DNA of 64,000 bases from Promerops cafer (taxonomy: Eukaryota; Chordata; Aves; Passeriformes; Nectariniidae), in assembly GCA_013398275.1 (NCBI GenBank), contig VZSE01010767.1, positions 1-64,000 of the forward strand. Direction: 5' to 3'. The notes beneath the pieces were generated by a model, which saw nothing but the letters and a program-made list of their open reading frames with translations, was not told where the DNA came from and did no database searches. A program made the position numbers and the translations under genes. Within the stretch, counting starts at the first letter, position 1. The number at the start of each line of letters is the position of its first letter. Of this stretch, positions 36,666 to 47,395 are shown one piece after another.

Positions 36666-39273
36666 AATAACCTTATGATCTAGACTAGAATTGAAAATTC
36701 ATTTTAAAAATTCAAAATGTTTGTGGAATGCTATCCTTGGAGGAGGAGAAGCTCTGTTTATGTATAATTTTCCACCTGTGCATGATGTCCTGTTAATTAG
36801 TTCTCATAATTTCAATTAATATATGGAACACAGCAGCTGTAGCTCTCAAAATCCAATTTTAATTAAATACACTAGATGCAGCCATATTATGAAAGCTGCC
36901 ATATTGTGGTTAGTTCAAATGTGTTAGCTTAAACCAATTAATTTGCTAAATGATTACCTGAATTTATCTAAATCTGCCAAAAATCTTCAAAGTGGATTAC
37001 ATTGTCCGCACTGCAGAATTTGTCATAAGGAAAATAAATCCAGAGAAAATAAGAATGATAACAGAGTTAAGTTCTAGAAATATGAACAGATAAGTTGTTT
37101 TGATCCACAGACTCTTACTTTTGCTTATATACAAAGAATGGCTTTATTTGAAGACAGCAAGCATAAGCACAGTTCTCTAAACTTTTGATAGGGCAGCAAG
37201 GTTTTGGTATCTCTACCAAAATATATTTGCACAAACTGGACTATTTTGTCAAAAAAAATCTTAACTCTTCTATGTAGTGTTGGAAAACTGTATCTGTTTC
37301 AATGGTGATCACACAATAATTACTCAAAGACTTGCTTTTTAATATTTAAAAAGCTTAATCTGTGTACTAAAAGGTTCTCTCTAGCTGTAAAAGAAAATTT
37401 TCCTTAAATAGTGATATCTGTGTCTCAAGAGTTAAATGAGGGCATTTCTCTCAGAGCTATTCTGTTAGGCTGTCTGTAAGCTCACAAATATATTTTTTCC
37501 ATTTATATTTAAAACATGTTTTTTATTACCATAAGTACTATAAAGTTTTTGGTGTTTGTTTCTAGATAGCATTTTCCTCCCTATTAATTATTAGCCCATA
37601 GGAAGCTAATGAATTCTCTGTCTCAAATAGGGCTTCATTATTTATATGCTTTGATGGTCCCAAATGAAAAATTTATCACTGTATATAATTCATCTCCACA
37701 TGCAGGATAATAACTCTTGTTATTCTTATATATCCATAAGAATCTACCTTATATTTACAGAAATCCACAATAATGAAATAAAATTATTCTGATTTTACAA
37801 GCTATTTCCAGGCTTTGTTTACTTCAGCTATTCAATATGAGACAGAAATCAGCTCAAACTCTTCTTTCATTTTTCATGAAGAGTTTCTACACACTCCATA
37901 ACGCATGGAGAAAGAAAAATGACACTCCAGCATACCCTTCAGGATGTTTAATTCTATTACATATTGATAAGAGTGTTTGGATTTTCTCTTCATTTAGTAC
38001 TCATGCACTTTCAATATCCCCATAACTCCTCTGCTCCACCAGCTTCAGACTTCATGGATGATACACAAAACAGCAGAACCCATCCAGGAAGCTGAACAAA
38101 CTTTTTGAAACAAGATGCTTTTCTGCTCTTTCAGTGTCTCTCCTGCATTTTTATAACTTCCCTTCCCTAATTCCTCTTCAGTCCATAATACCCAGCTGTC
38201 ATCAAAATCGAACTTCATCTGACAACTCAAGAACCAAAGCACCCCACTATGTCTTCACCTAAAAGTCTTAAATTTGCTAGCAGAAAAGAGGCAAGAGGGA
38301 AGAGCATTACACTCCTTAAAGCCATAGCTGGATGTTTCCAGAGCAACAACAGCAGTTATTGGCTGAGGCATAGATACAGATGAGCCTCTGTCTAGGAGAA
38401 GCCACAGAAGCATGAAATGAATGAGAAATAATTGCACCATATCAGCAAAGTAATATCTTCCTTAGACTGGAAGCGCAAAATAAGAGGAGTCTTTTCTTTT
38501 GATCATGGTAAGAGTATATCTTACGGGAAAACAAAACAAAACAAAAACTTATACTTCCTTAGTAAAATCTATTTAGAGAACAAATATGTTTTACATTACA
38601 AAAACAGCATTTGTATTGCAGAATCTCAACTCCTTGTTCTAGTCTGGAAATCTTTTTAAGTTCTCAAAGATGCTGAGCAATTCTAGAAAGAATTTATTTA
38701 AATCTCTCTTTTTCATACCAATATGTACGTGAGCTATTAAATGTTTATGACACAGGATAAAGAGAGCGAATCTACATCATCAGGATATGGTTTTGCTCTT
38801 AAATGCCTAACTTCAACACAACATAGTTATTTCATGGGTTATTGCACTCTCTATGCAACTGGCAGCAGGGGGAGTATTGTGTGGCTGGCTCTGATTGACT
38901 CAGCAGGGACAAGGTACCCAAAGAAAGAGGCAGGATTTCAACTCACTGCAAAATTTAACAACCATATGCCATACAAATCCAGCTCCCTTAGTTGTAACAT
39001 CCTGCGGGCAGCTAAAAAGCTAAAATCCTGCTGGGGGCCTAAGTGCATGATCCACAAACTTACTCCGCGTGTCAACATCATAAAGAGAAACAATAATGAA
39101 AACTAATACTGAAGGGCACTTTTTTTTGGTGTTTGTGAAGCAGCACTCAAAAAAATCTACCCTCAACACCAGGCTAATGCTGGTTATGACCTGAGCCCAC
39201 TTACGAAGGGGTAGCCTGCCTGCCAGGAAGGCTGTTCTGATGGTAGGAGGGTTGGGTTTTTTTTTTTTTTCAT
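36666..39273. other. Unique AT-rich sequence, no gene seen
   Basis: Holds a homeodomain-motif-rich patch at 36740-36960. A 121-codon plus frame at 38741-39106 is unsupported by splice signals or family resemblance. The region ends in a T14 run at 39257-39270 that abuts the LTR. Confidence 0.5.
36740..36960. promoter_or_regulatory. Possible conserved noncoding element
   Basis: Dense TAAT-type cores (GTTAATTAG, TCAATTAATATATGG, TTTTAATTAAAT, CCAATTAATTTG) are mixed with a CAGCAGCTGTAGC E-box-like site and paired GCCATATTATG / GCCATATTGTG words at 36889 and 36908. The composition resembles developmental enhancers. No conservation can be seen from one sequence. Confidence 0.15.
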
Positions 39274-40425
39274 TGTCATGGTTTGACACTGGCCCAATGC
39301 CAGGCACCCAAGAAAGCTGCTCGCTCACCCTCTCCTACCACAGCTGGGCAGAGGAGAGGGAAAAAAGCCTCAGTGAAGGGTTCACGAGTTGAGACAAGGA
39401 CCAGGAGAAAACACTCCAAGGGCAAAACTGGCTCAGCTTAGAAGCATAAAGTGAATTTATTACTGACAGAGTCAGAGGAGGATAATGAAAAGTAAAATAA
39501 GCCCTAAAACCACCCTTTTCCCCCTCACCCCTCTCTCTCCTTCCTACCAACAGTGCAGGGGGGCTGGGGTTTGGTCAGTCTGTCACCTGAGGTTTTCTTC
39601 CGCTGCTCTGGGAGAGGAGTCCTTCCCCTGTGAGACTGTGGGGTCCCTCCCACTGGAGGCAGCTCTCCATGAACTTCTCTGGCGGGGGTCTGCTCTCACG
39701 AGCAGCAGTCCTGCCAAAACTGCTGCAGCGTGGACTCCCCCCAAGGGTATATATACAGTCCTCCCAAAACTGCTGTGGCATGAGTCTCTCTTCCATGGGG
39801 TGCAGTCCTCCGAGGACAGGCTGCTCCAGCCTGGGAGCAGCGACCCTCTCTCTCCACCAGGTCTCCCACTGGATCAGAGCCTCCTCCAGGCGTCCACCCG
39901 CTCCGGCATGGGCACCTCCCCGACGGGCTGCGGGTGGATCTCTGCATTCCCTGTGGATCCCCATGGCTGTGGGTGGATCTCTGCATTCCCTGTGGATCCC
40001 CATGGCTGTGGGTGGATCTCTGCATTCCCCGTGGATCCCCACGGGCTGCAGGGGCACAGCTGCTTCACCATGGTCTCCCCACGGCCTGCAGAGGAATCTT
40101 GGCTCCAGTGCCTGGAGCACCTCCTGCCCCTCCTTCTCCACTGACCTCGGTGTCTCCATGTTGTCTCCCTCACGTTCTCACCTCCTCCTCTCCTCTGACT
40201 ATAAGCAAAACTCTGTGCAATTTTTTTTATTTTCTTCTTAAATCTGTTATCACAGAGGCGTTGCCAACCTCTCTCAGTGGCCCAGCTTTGGCCAGCAGCA
40301 CGTCCATCTTCAGAGCCATCCAGGACTGGCTCTGCTGGACATGGTGGAAGATTCCAGCAGCTTTTCATGGGAGCCATCTTTGTGCCCCCCTGCTACCAAA
40401 AACCAGGCTGTGCAAAACCAACACA
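39274..40425 (-). mobile_element. Solo LTR, ERVL-like, minus strand, well preserved
   Basis: On the minus strand it starts TGTGTTGGTTTTGCACAGCC and ends TGTCAAACCATGACA, with imperfect inverted ends. Candidate target duplications are TTCAT (39269-39273) and TTCAC (40426-40430), 5 bp with one mismatch, which fits ERVL. AATAAA on the minus strand is at 39456-39461. A TATATATA word at 39748-39755 may be a promoter element or chance. The 39-bp triplicated unit is at 39926-40042. Frames of 109 to 219 codons are open on both strands at once, which reflects GC-rich LTR sequence and a repeat whose length is a multiple of three, not real genes. No internal viral region is present. Confidence 0.93.
39926..40042 (+). 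repeat. 39-bp tandem repeat, 3 copies, inside the LTR
   Basis: Units start at 39926, 39965 and 40004, each beginning GGCTGYGGGTGGATCTCTGC and ending in GATCCCCAY. They differ at only a few bases. 39 is a multiple of 3, so open frames run through all copies and give a 13-residue repeat in some translations. Confidence 0.95.
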
Positions 40426-41422
40426 TTCACCCATGCCAGGTGTCATTATGGACTTATTTATGGACTATAGGAGTCTGCAACTCTAGGGCCAGACAGCCAT
40501 GGAATATATGTATGAAGTCAAAGTGTTCTACAAGAGGCTAAGTAAAGAACAAATTACCAAAATGATTGAGGGGAAATGTTTTATCTAAAAGATGCTTTGT
40601 AGGGAAACTATTGCATCTACAGGAACTACTGCTGAAAGTTTTCAGATAAAACTAAAAAAAAAATGTTACTGTAAAAAGTACTGTCTCTCACATTAGCACT
40701 TTCTGATTCAAAGCCTAATTATTAAAGCCTAAACATGATCCCACTCCACAAGAATGCAGTAAATGAAATGAAGGCAGACCTCCGTTATATTTGTAGAAAT
40801 TAAAATTCTACAAATCAAAATTTTATAGCCATTTACCAAAGAGATACACACATTTGCACTTTTCACAATGTTTGAAATCTATATCTCTGAACTATTCAAA
40901 TACAAGAAATGCACATTTTAGGTTGTACTGCTTTAGAGCAACGATTTAACTTTTTTTCTGGAATTATATGAATTGTGCAATTTGGAGTCAAGGGAGACTT
41001 GAAAATATAAAATACTAAGAGAATCACTTTCTTCCTCTGAAAATACTGAATTCCCCAAAAGAACCATGAGAGAAGAACCATCAGAGCAAACATGAAGGAA
41101 GAAAAAATTTGAAGCCAACTCAGAACAGAGTAAAAAGACTTGGTATCTGAATCAATGTGACATTAAATAACACATTTAATCAAATTAATGGAGTCCTACA
41201 ATTAAAGTGTTCCATGTTCTAGAAAAATAATTTGGAATATGTACCCTAAAATTTTGCTTTCATTTTATCCATTTATAGAATTAATATTGAAGCTGTTGCT
41301 CTTTTGTCTGACTTGAGCACTTCAATCTGATCATGATATCATGTCTTTGCTGAAGTGCAAGGAAAACTCAAAACCAAAAGCTGAAAAGAGAAAAATGCAG
41401 ACTATTATTCCAGGTAGAAGAG

Positions 41423-41462
41423 AATAACTATATTTAAAATAATATAATAACTATATTTAAAA
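41423..41462 (+). repeat. 17-bp direct repeat, period 23
   Basis: AATAACTATATTTAAAA at 41423-41439 and again at 41446-41462, exact. AT-rich slippage is likely. Confidence 0.75.
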
Positions 41463-41528
41463 CTATATTCAATACTTATACAGGGAAAATCTGTAAATAT
41501 TTATTTTCAACTTTAGAACCTAGCCCAT

Positions 41529-41560
41529 CAACAAACACTATTCTCAACAAACACTATTCT
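41529..41560 (+). repeat. 16-bp perfect tandem repeat, 2 copies
   Basis: CAACAAACACTATTCT at 41529-41544 and 41545-41560, head to tail with no difference, so the duplication is recent or protected. Confidence 0.85.
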
Positions 41561-41619
41561 CTCATTATTCTCAGTTTTTCTAGCTCAGCAGTTACAATAA
41601 AATTAAAGTAAAACCGGGT

Positions 41620-42229
41620 TGGTGCCCTGGTTTTGGCTGGGATAGCAATATTTTTTTCTTAATAGCTGGCACAGTGCTGTGCTTTGGATTCAGTATGAGA
41701 ATAGTATTGAAAACACATTGATGTTTTGGTTGTTGCTAACCTGTGCTTATTCTAAGTCAAGAAGTTTTTCAAGTCTCATATTCTGCTAGTGAGGAGCTTC
41801 ACAAAAAGTTGGGAGGGAGCATTGCCAGGGAAGGTGACCTGAACTGGCCAAAGAGATATTTCACACCACAGAATGTCATGCCCAGTATATAAACTGGAGG
41901 AGTTACCCAGAAGGGGTGTAGATTATAGTTGGGACAGGCCGGGCATCACTCAGAGAGTAGCAGCTGTCTTGTGTGTCACTTCTTTGCATTATTATTTGCA
42001 TCACAGAGTTTCCCTCTCTTTTTTTCTCTCTCTGTCCCTATTTTTATTATCATTTTCAGCAGCAGCAGCATTACTACTGCATTTTACTTTGTTTCAATTA
42101 TTAAACTGTTCTTATGTCAATCCACAAGTTCTACACTTTTTTTTTTATTCCCCTCCCCATCCCTCTGGGGTGAGGGGGAAGTGAGTGAGTGGCTGTGTGG
42201 TCCTGAGTTGCTGTAGTTAATCCACAACA
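41620..42229 (+). mobile_element. Solo LTR of a second avian ERV family
   Basis: Begins near TGGTGCCCTGGTTTTGGCTG, with GGGATAG next, and ends at TAATCCACAACA. It has the order of an LTR: TATATAAA at 41886-41893, a transcript leader with the CAGCAGCAGCAG stretch at 42059-42070, ATTAAA at 42100-42105 as a probable polyadenylation signal, then a T-rich and G-rich region. The series CTGGTTTTGGCTGGGATAG, AACTGGCCAAAGAGATATT and CAGTATATAAACTGG is known from a widespread avian ERV LTR. It is not related to the other three LTRs by eye. I could not find a clear target duplication, so the ends may be off by a few bases. Confidence 0.88.
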
Positions 42230-44158
42230 GTTGGGTTAGTCATCTTTCCAGTCTGTGACCCTGTCCAACAATATATTGGATCAGGATCATTTAATTTTCA
42301 GACCCTGGTCTATCCTTAGCACTGCAAGAACTGCAGTAAGGGTCACATTTTTTGCAGCTGTAAGATGGAGCATGCAGTGTGTCACAGCACCGTGGCCTCA
42401 TGGCTCTTACCTCACTCTAGTAGCCTTGCAGAACCTAGTAAGGTGGTGGCATCTGCCTCAGACTTGACTTAAAGTTAGAACTTAACTCAACAGTTCTACT
42501 GCACACCCACCACAAAACAGAAGCTCTCTAAAGTTTGTAAAACCCTAATCATACTGGCATGTGTTCACCAGGCAACAAACACACCATCTGTAATCCAACA
42601 CCAAGCATTTAAGTATGAGATTAAAAAGGTAATTTTCCAGCTGCTTTTCCCTTCCAGGTATTTGCATATAAAATTTACATAGATGATAAAGAAATTAGGT
42701 TTCTTGAGAAAGATCAATTTGCTTATTTACAAAGATTGGAGACTCAAATTATAGGAAATTATTATCCTGGAGTTAATGTTCCTTCATAATTGCTTATATT
42801 CTGTAATGTGAACAACACGAATTCACTGTAAAATACAGCATTGCTGATTTTGATTCAAATAGCTGGTTAGGTATTTTGTATTTAAAAAACCCCAAACCAG
42901 ACCTGAAATACATGGAGGGAAGAGGAGGTTGTTTTAGAATGCTTACCATCAAAACACTGAATATCCTAAAGGCTCATCCCTGTGCTATGAGTTTATGTTA
43001 TGTGAGCAGATTAACTTTTACACTGCTTTGGTGCACTTTTGAACTATTACTCTTCAGTATTCAGTACTCTGTGGCACTTCAGAGGTGTCAAAAGCAGCCA
43101 TTTGTAACATTTTCTGTCTTATAACCTGTTACTGAATTGATTTGGCAGTGTCCTACTGTGTTTCTTTGGTTCTAATTAATCCTATGTCAAAACACAGATT
43201 CTGGAGAAAGAATTCAGAACACTAATCTAGCTAAGTATATATTTATCTCTTCATCAAATGATTTTCCACCATGCAATAGTACTTTATTATCCATTATTGA
43301 CCTCAAATAGAGACAAATTCTGTAGTTTCCTCAGACTTCACTTGCATGTCATGGGATTACATATTTTCTTAAAATAATGAAAAGAAAGAAGGGAATTCAG
43401 CGAGAAGGGAATAAAGTAATGGATATCTACATCACATTTGGGAGTCCTTAGAACAAGGCATGAGACAAAACACAGTGAAGCTAATAAATTTACGATGTCT
43501 GTCATAGACCCCTAAGTTGCCTGAGAGCTGAGTGGTGAAGTACTTCTAGGGACTTGTTATTTAACACAGAATTTGGGGGGTTATGTGTTTTTTTAAAGCT
43601 ATATGAAAAGAAACAAAAAAAGGTTATGAAGCTGTCATAACTGTTTGTATAATTTAAGATTATGAAATGATGAATTTAATTTCAAATGAATTTTGGGGGA
43701 GATGGGAGGTTTCAAGAGATATGCCAGATGTTAATGACACAACAGAAGTTCAGGGAATATATATATCTATAATTAAAACATCACCTCAAAATTCATCCAT
43801 TCAAAGCATGTTGATTTACATAAAACTCTGACTGATATTAAATTTAAAAAAAAAAATCTCAACAAGAGATCTCTGTGTAAATAGAATTTTTGTTTTTGTG
43901 CTATATTGGAAACAAGTTCTTCTCCTGTAGGTTTTTATTTTCCTCATTTTCAGTCTACAGGGATGTTCTCCAAAACAAAAAGAATTCAGGGTAGGTTCAT
44001 ATACATAGAAAATTTCTGACGAGGGGATCAGTAGGGGGAAGGGGGCTATTTATACATATGTGTCAGAACCTTCATTAGAATATCTAGCCCAAAACATTTA
44101 CAATATCACTACCAGCTGCTATAGAAGTAGCTGTCAGTCACAAAACAAAACATTTTGG

Positions 44159-44229
44159 ACTTCAAAGAAATCATTATACTACACAACCAAAAGTGTACTT
44201 CAAAGAAATCATTACACTACACAACCAAA
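44159..44229 (+). repeat. 38-bp tandem repeat, about 1.9 copies
   Basis: ACTTCAAAGAAATCATTATA starts at 44159 and recurs at 44197 with a single base difference (ATTATACT against ATTACACT). A recent slippage duplication is likely; it may be length-polymorphic. Confidence 0.9.
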
Positions 44230-46580
44230 GACGAAAGAGAAAAACCCTAATAAATTCAGTGTGCCAGACATATTTTTCTTTCAGCACAGTCAACTTCTCT
44301 CACTGTACAAAATAAACTTTTGGTCTGGTTATTAGCAGGTTACCCAAAGTCTTAGCAATTAAGACAATACAATATTGTGAAGCATCTCTTTTAAAGATGA
44401 GTCTCCCAGACTGCCCTAGGTTTTGCTATCGACAGACAGGTCTCATCCTTCATAAGACCTCACTGCCCCTTTGCAGACAAAGAATACCTCTGCTGTAGCA
44501 AGGCATGCTAACCTGGCTTATCTCCCTCCCAGAGATGTCACCATCTACAGTGAACTACAGAGGGCCTTCCAGAAACTCTAGTCAGAGTGGGAAAAGTGTT
44601 CCAGGTGTATGTCTTCATTTTCAAACAATTCTTATGGAATTGTCATGCTAACACTTAGCTTTGAATTTTCAAGAGATTTTGTATAAACATGTTAAAAACT
44701 ATGTTTTCTAATTCAGTGAGGAAAATGGAGTAGAAGAAAGACGATATATTCAAATACTGAAGGGTGGGGTGCGATATACATGCATGTACATTCCACATTT
44801 CAAATGCAATCACTTGTTTTCAAAACAGCATCAGTTGATACAGAATTTCTAAAATCCCAAGATATTTCAGTAGGTATCTACGGAAGATTTGTTTGTGAAA
44901 CATTTTGGGAATTCAGTTATTTATCTGCCCAGAGAGACTGTGAAATTGATCAGTAAGGACCATACTTATTATTCTGTTTAGACATGTTTAAGGGGAGTAA
45001 CAAGCATCTAAACATAATATTAAGTATATACGCCACATGTTGAGACACATACCTAGCTGTCTGTGAAGGAGGGAGGGAAGAGGAGGAAAAATAACATAAG
45101 GAACAAAAAGGCAAGATGGCTAAATGTTTGCACTTACACACTTGTGGAGGTAGCTTCTCAGACAACAGGAGGGAAGTGGGTGGATACAAATGCCAGTCAA
45201 GGCCCAGGATAAAGTATAAAACAGCATAATCGAAAGAGAGCAAGAGTATTAGGAGGCCTTTGAATTTTAAGAAGAAAAGGCAGAGAAACAAAAGGCGAGT
45301 ATTGAATAAGGCTTGTTAAATCTGGATAGGGCAACAGATCTGTGGGTGAGCCACAAGCAAGAGCATGTGGTGAGCTACTGGTATGCCAACCCAACAGCTG
45401 AACATCCTGAAAGAGCAGCAGAATGGGCAGGACAGAGCCACCATGAAGACTGACATAGAGACTTGCATTGTCAGATTTCTTATACTTAGATATCCACAAA
45501 ATTAATGAGGAATCATTAAACCCTATGTTTTTAAATCCTTAACATCACATTATGACCAAAGATGGGGAAGTTATTTAAGCATGAAAGCTGCAAAGTAACA
45601 AGCTGCCCCTGTTTAAAACCTCAAAAAGCACTCCTAACAGAAGCAGACTTGTCTTGGGAGAAACTGGGGTGCTTCTTGCCAAGCAGTGCTACCTGCAGGC
45701 AGTGTGAGGCCTTGGCTCCTTTCAGAACTGAGTGATTGCCAGAAGACAACACTGCCATAACTACAGCCACCATTTTCATGCTTGCTTTTCAGCATGCTAT
45801 GTTTTCCTTGATAATCTGCACTTCCCCCTTTTCCTGCACAGGCCTCTAATTCATTCCCCTGACTTGCCACAATGGTTTCCTGCTCATGCCGGGTCTTCAC
45901 AACACATGCCAAGAAACAGGCATGAATTTCCAGGGCAGGACATCCTGCATGAGCCTTTCTACTGTATCAGCTACGCTAAGGAAACTGACAAGCAACTCAA
46001 GATACGCAGTCATTAAACCTCAAACAGTGACAACTTCCTTCTAAGACTAACCATGAGACCTCAGAGGTCTCAATCAAATTTATTTTATCAAAACTATTCC
46101 CAGCATTCCTCCTGAGCTCTTGTTCTCACCCAAATTCTTAAGCACAAAAATCTCTATATAGTAGAACAGTATTTTCAGGGCATAAAATGTAAAGACATAC
46201 ATTCTTTCTTCAGTCTAGAACCAACAGGTTGTTTGTTCTGATTTGTATCCTGAATTGACTATTTTTGGTCATTTTCCTTTTTAATATGCTTGTTCTCTCT
46301 GAAATTCAATCACTATGCCAACTGTGATAAGTACCCAGCTTGTTCTGCATAGTATAAAGATGAGTGGACTACTCAATTAAAAGATTTTTCACAGATATGA
46401 CTAATTTTAAGCTTAGTATTTAAAATCTGTTCAAAAATGCCTCATGGTTGACTTGCAGATAGATCACAGAATCAGTGAGTGTGATATCTCATTTGAGAAA
46501 TCTTTTGAGGAAAAAAAACAGCAGCGTAAAACTCTATTAACTCTTGGAAAAGGACTATGACTTTGAAGTTAAAATTTTAT

Positions 46581-46601
46581 TGAAATGCAGACTGCATTTC
46601 A
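46581..46601. repeat. 21-bp palindrome, one-base centre
   Basis: TGAAATGCAG at 46581-46590, A, then CTGCATTTCA at 46592-46601: perfect 10-bp arms. It could bind a homodimeric factor or be chance. Confidence 0.6.
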
Positions 46602-46837
46602 CATAAACCTAATATAATTCCATAATCATGGGACTGATAAAGTGAACTGAATTGCTGCCCTACTAGAAGAGACTGAGGAAGATAGAACTGTTCCATTTGT
46701 AATGGAGAAAGCTGAGGAGAGCATATCTGGGACTTACAAAATCATAACGTCTGTGGATGCAAAACATACCCTTGATGCCAAATGACATGTGCCTATGCTT
46801 GTAGTTTCTCTCTGACCAGCCTTTTCTACTGCACTGG

Positions 46838-47395
46838 ACAGAAAGGGACCTGCTGGAGAGTAGCTCTGCAGAGGACCAAGCTGTCCATGAGCCAGAAGTG
46901 TGACCCTGTGGCCCATGAGGGCACATGAGTGCTGTGTGCAGTTCTGGGCTCCTCAGGACATGAGAGACATGGAGCTCCTGGACAGGGGTCTGGCAGAGGG
47001 CAAAAAAGATGATTAAGGGATTGGAGCATCTCACAAGGAAAAACTTAGGGGCTGGAGTTGATGATCTTAGAGGTTTTTTCCAGCCTAAAGGATTCTGCAA
47101 TTCCGTGGAAGCCCCAGAGTTGGGTCTGTTTAGCCTGGAGTAGAGATGACTGAGAGGGGATCTTATCAATGTCCCTGAGTATCTGAGGGAAAGATGTCAG
47201 GATGGAGCCAGGCTCTTCTCAGTAATACCAAGCAGGTAGAAGAAACACAGCAGGCAGGAATGGATGCACAGGAAGTTAAGGAACAAGAGGAACATGAAGA
47301 ACTTTACTCTGCAGGTGGCCATGCACTGGAACAGATTGCCCAGAGAGGTTGTGGAGCCTCTCTTACTGGAGATATTAAAGAACCATCTGAATAAA
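46838..47395 (+). mobile_element. CR1 LINE, 3' portion with a nested CR1 tail
   Basis: Follows the CR1 coding order: GACCAAGCTGTCCATGAGCC, GCAGTTCTGGGCTCCTCAGG, then after an insertion GGGTCTGTTTAGCCTGGAGT, GGATGGAGCCAGGCTCTTCT, GCACTGGAACAGATTGCCCA, and GAGGTTGTGGAGCCTCT. This is a different CR1 subgroup from 12118 and 30128. The extreme 3' tail is missing after GGAGATATTAAAGAACCATC, so the right end is truncated or decayed. No intact frame. Confidence 0.9.
47048..47106 (+). mobile_element. Tiny CR1 3' tail nested in another CR1
   Basis: About 60 bases reading GGGGCTGGAGTTGATGATCT, then CCAGCCTAAAGGATTCTGCA, match the terminal piece of CR1 (GGTTGGACTAGATGATCT... ATGATTCTATG). They lie in the middle of the host element, where CR1 normally runs straight from the GAGGAAAGGCTGAGGGAG part into CTGGGTCTGTTTAGCC. 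Removing the piece restores the usual order. Boundaries are good to about 8 bases. Confidence 0.7.

Larger units (their letters stand above)
40426..41619. other. Unique AT-rich sequence between two LTRs
   Basis: No gene. Two short perfect direct duplications lie near its right end (41423-41462 and 41529-41560). Confidence 0.55.
42230..46837. other. Unique sequence, no gene seen
   Basis: Contains a 38-bp tandem duplication at 44159-44229 and a 21-bp palindrome at 46581-46601. Open frames up to 113 codons (44950-45291, minus) show no family resemblance. Confidence 0.5.

Noticed and set aside
39485..40470. Six overlapping open frames of 109 to 219 codons on both strands
   Set aside because: They lie inside a solo LTR with a 39-bp repeat. 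Openness on both strands at once shows few stops in GC-rich DNA and not coding.
44060..44335. 91-codon plus-strand frame
   Set aside because: It runs through the 38-bp duplication, whose length is not a multiple of three, and has no recognisable features.
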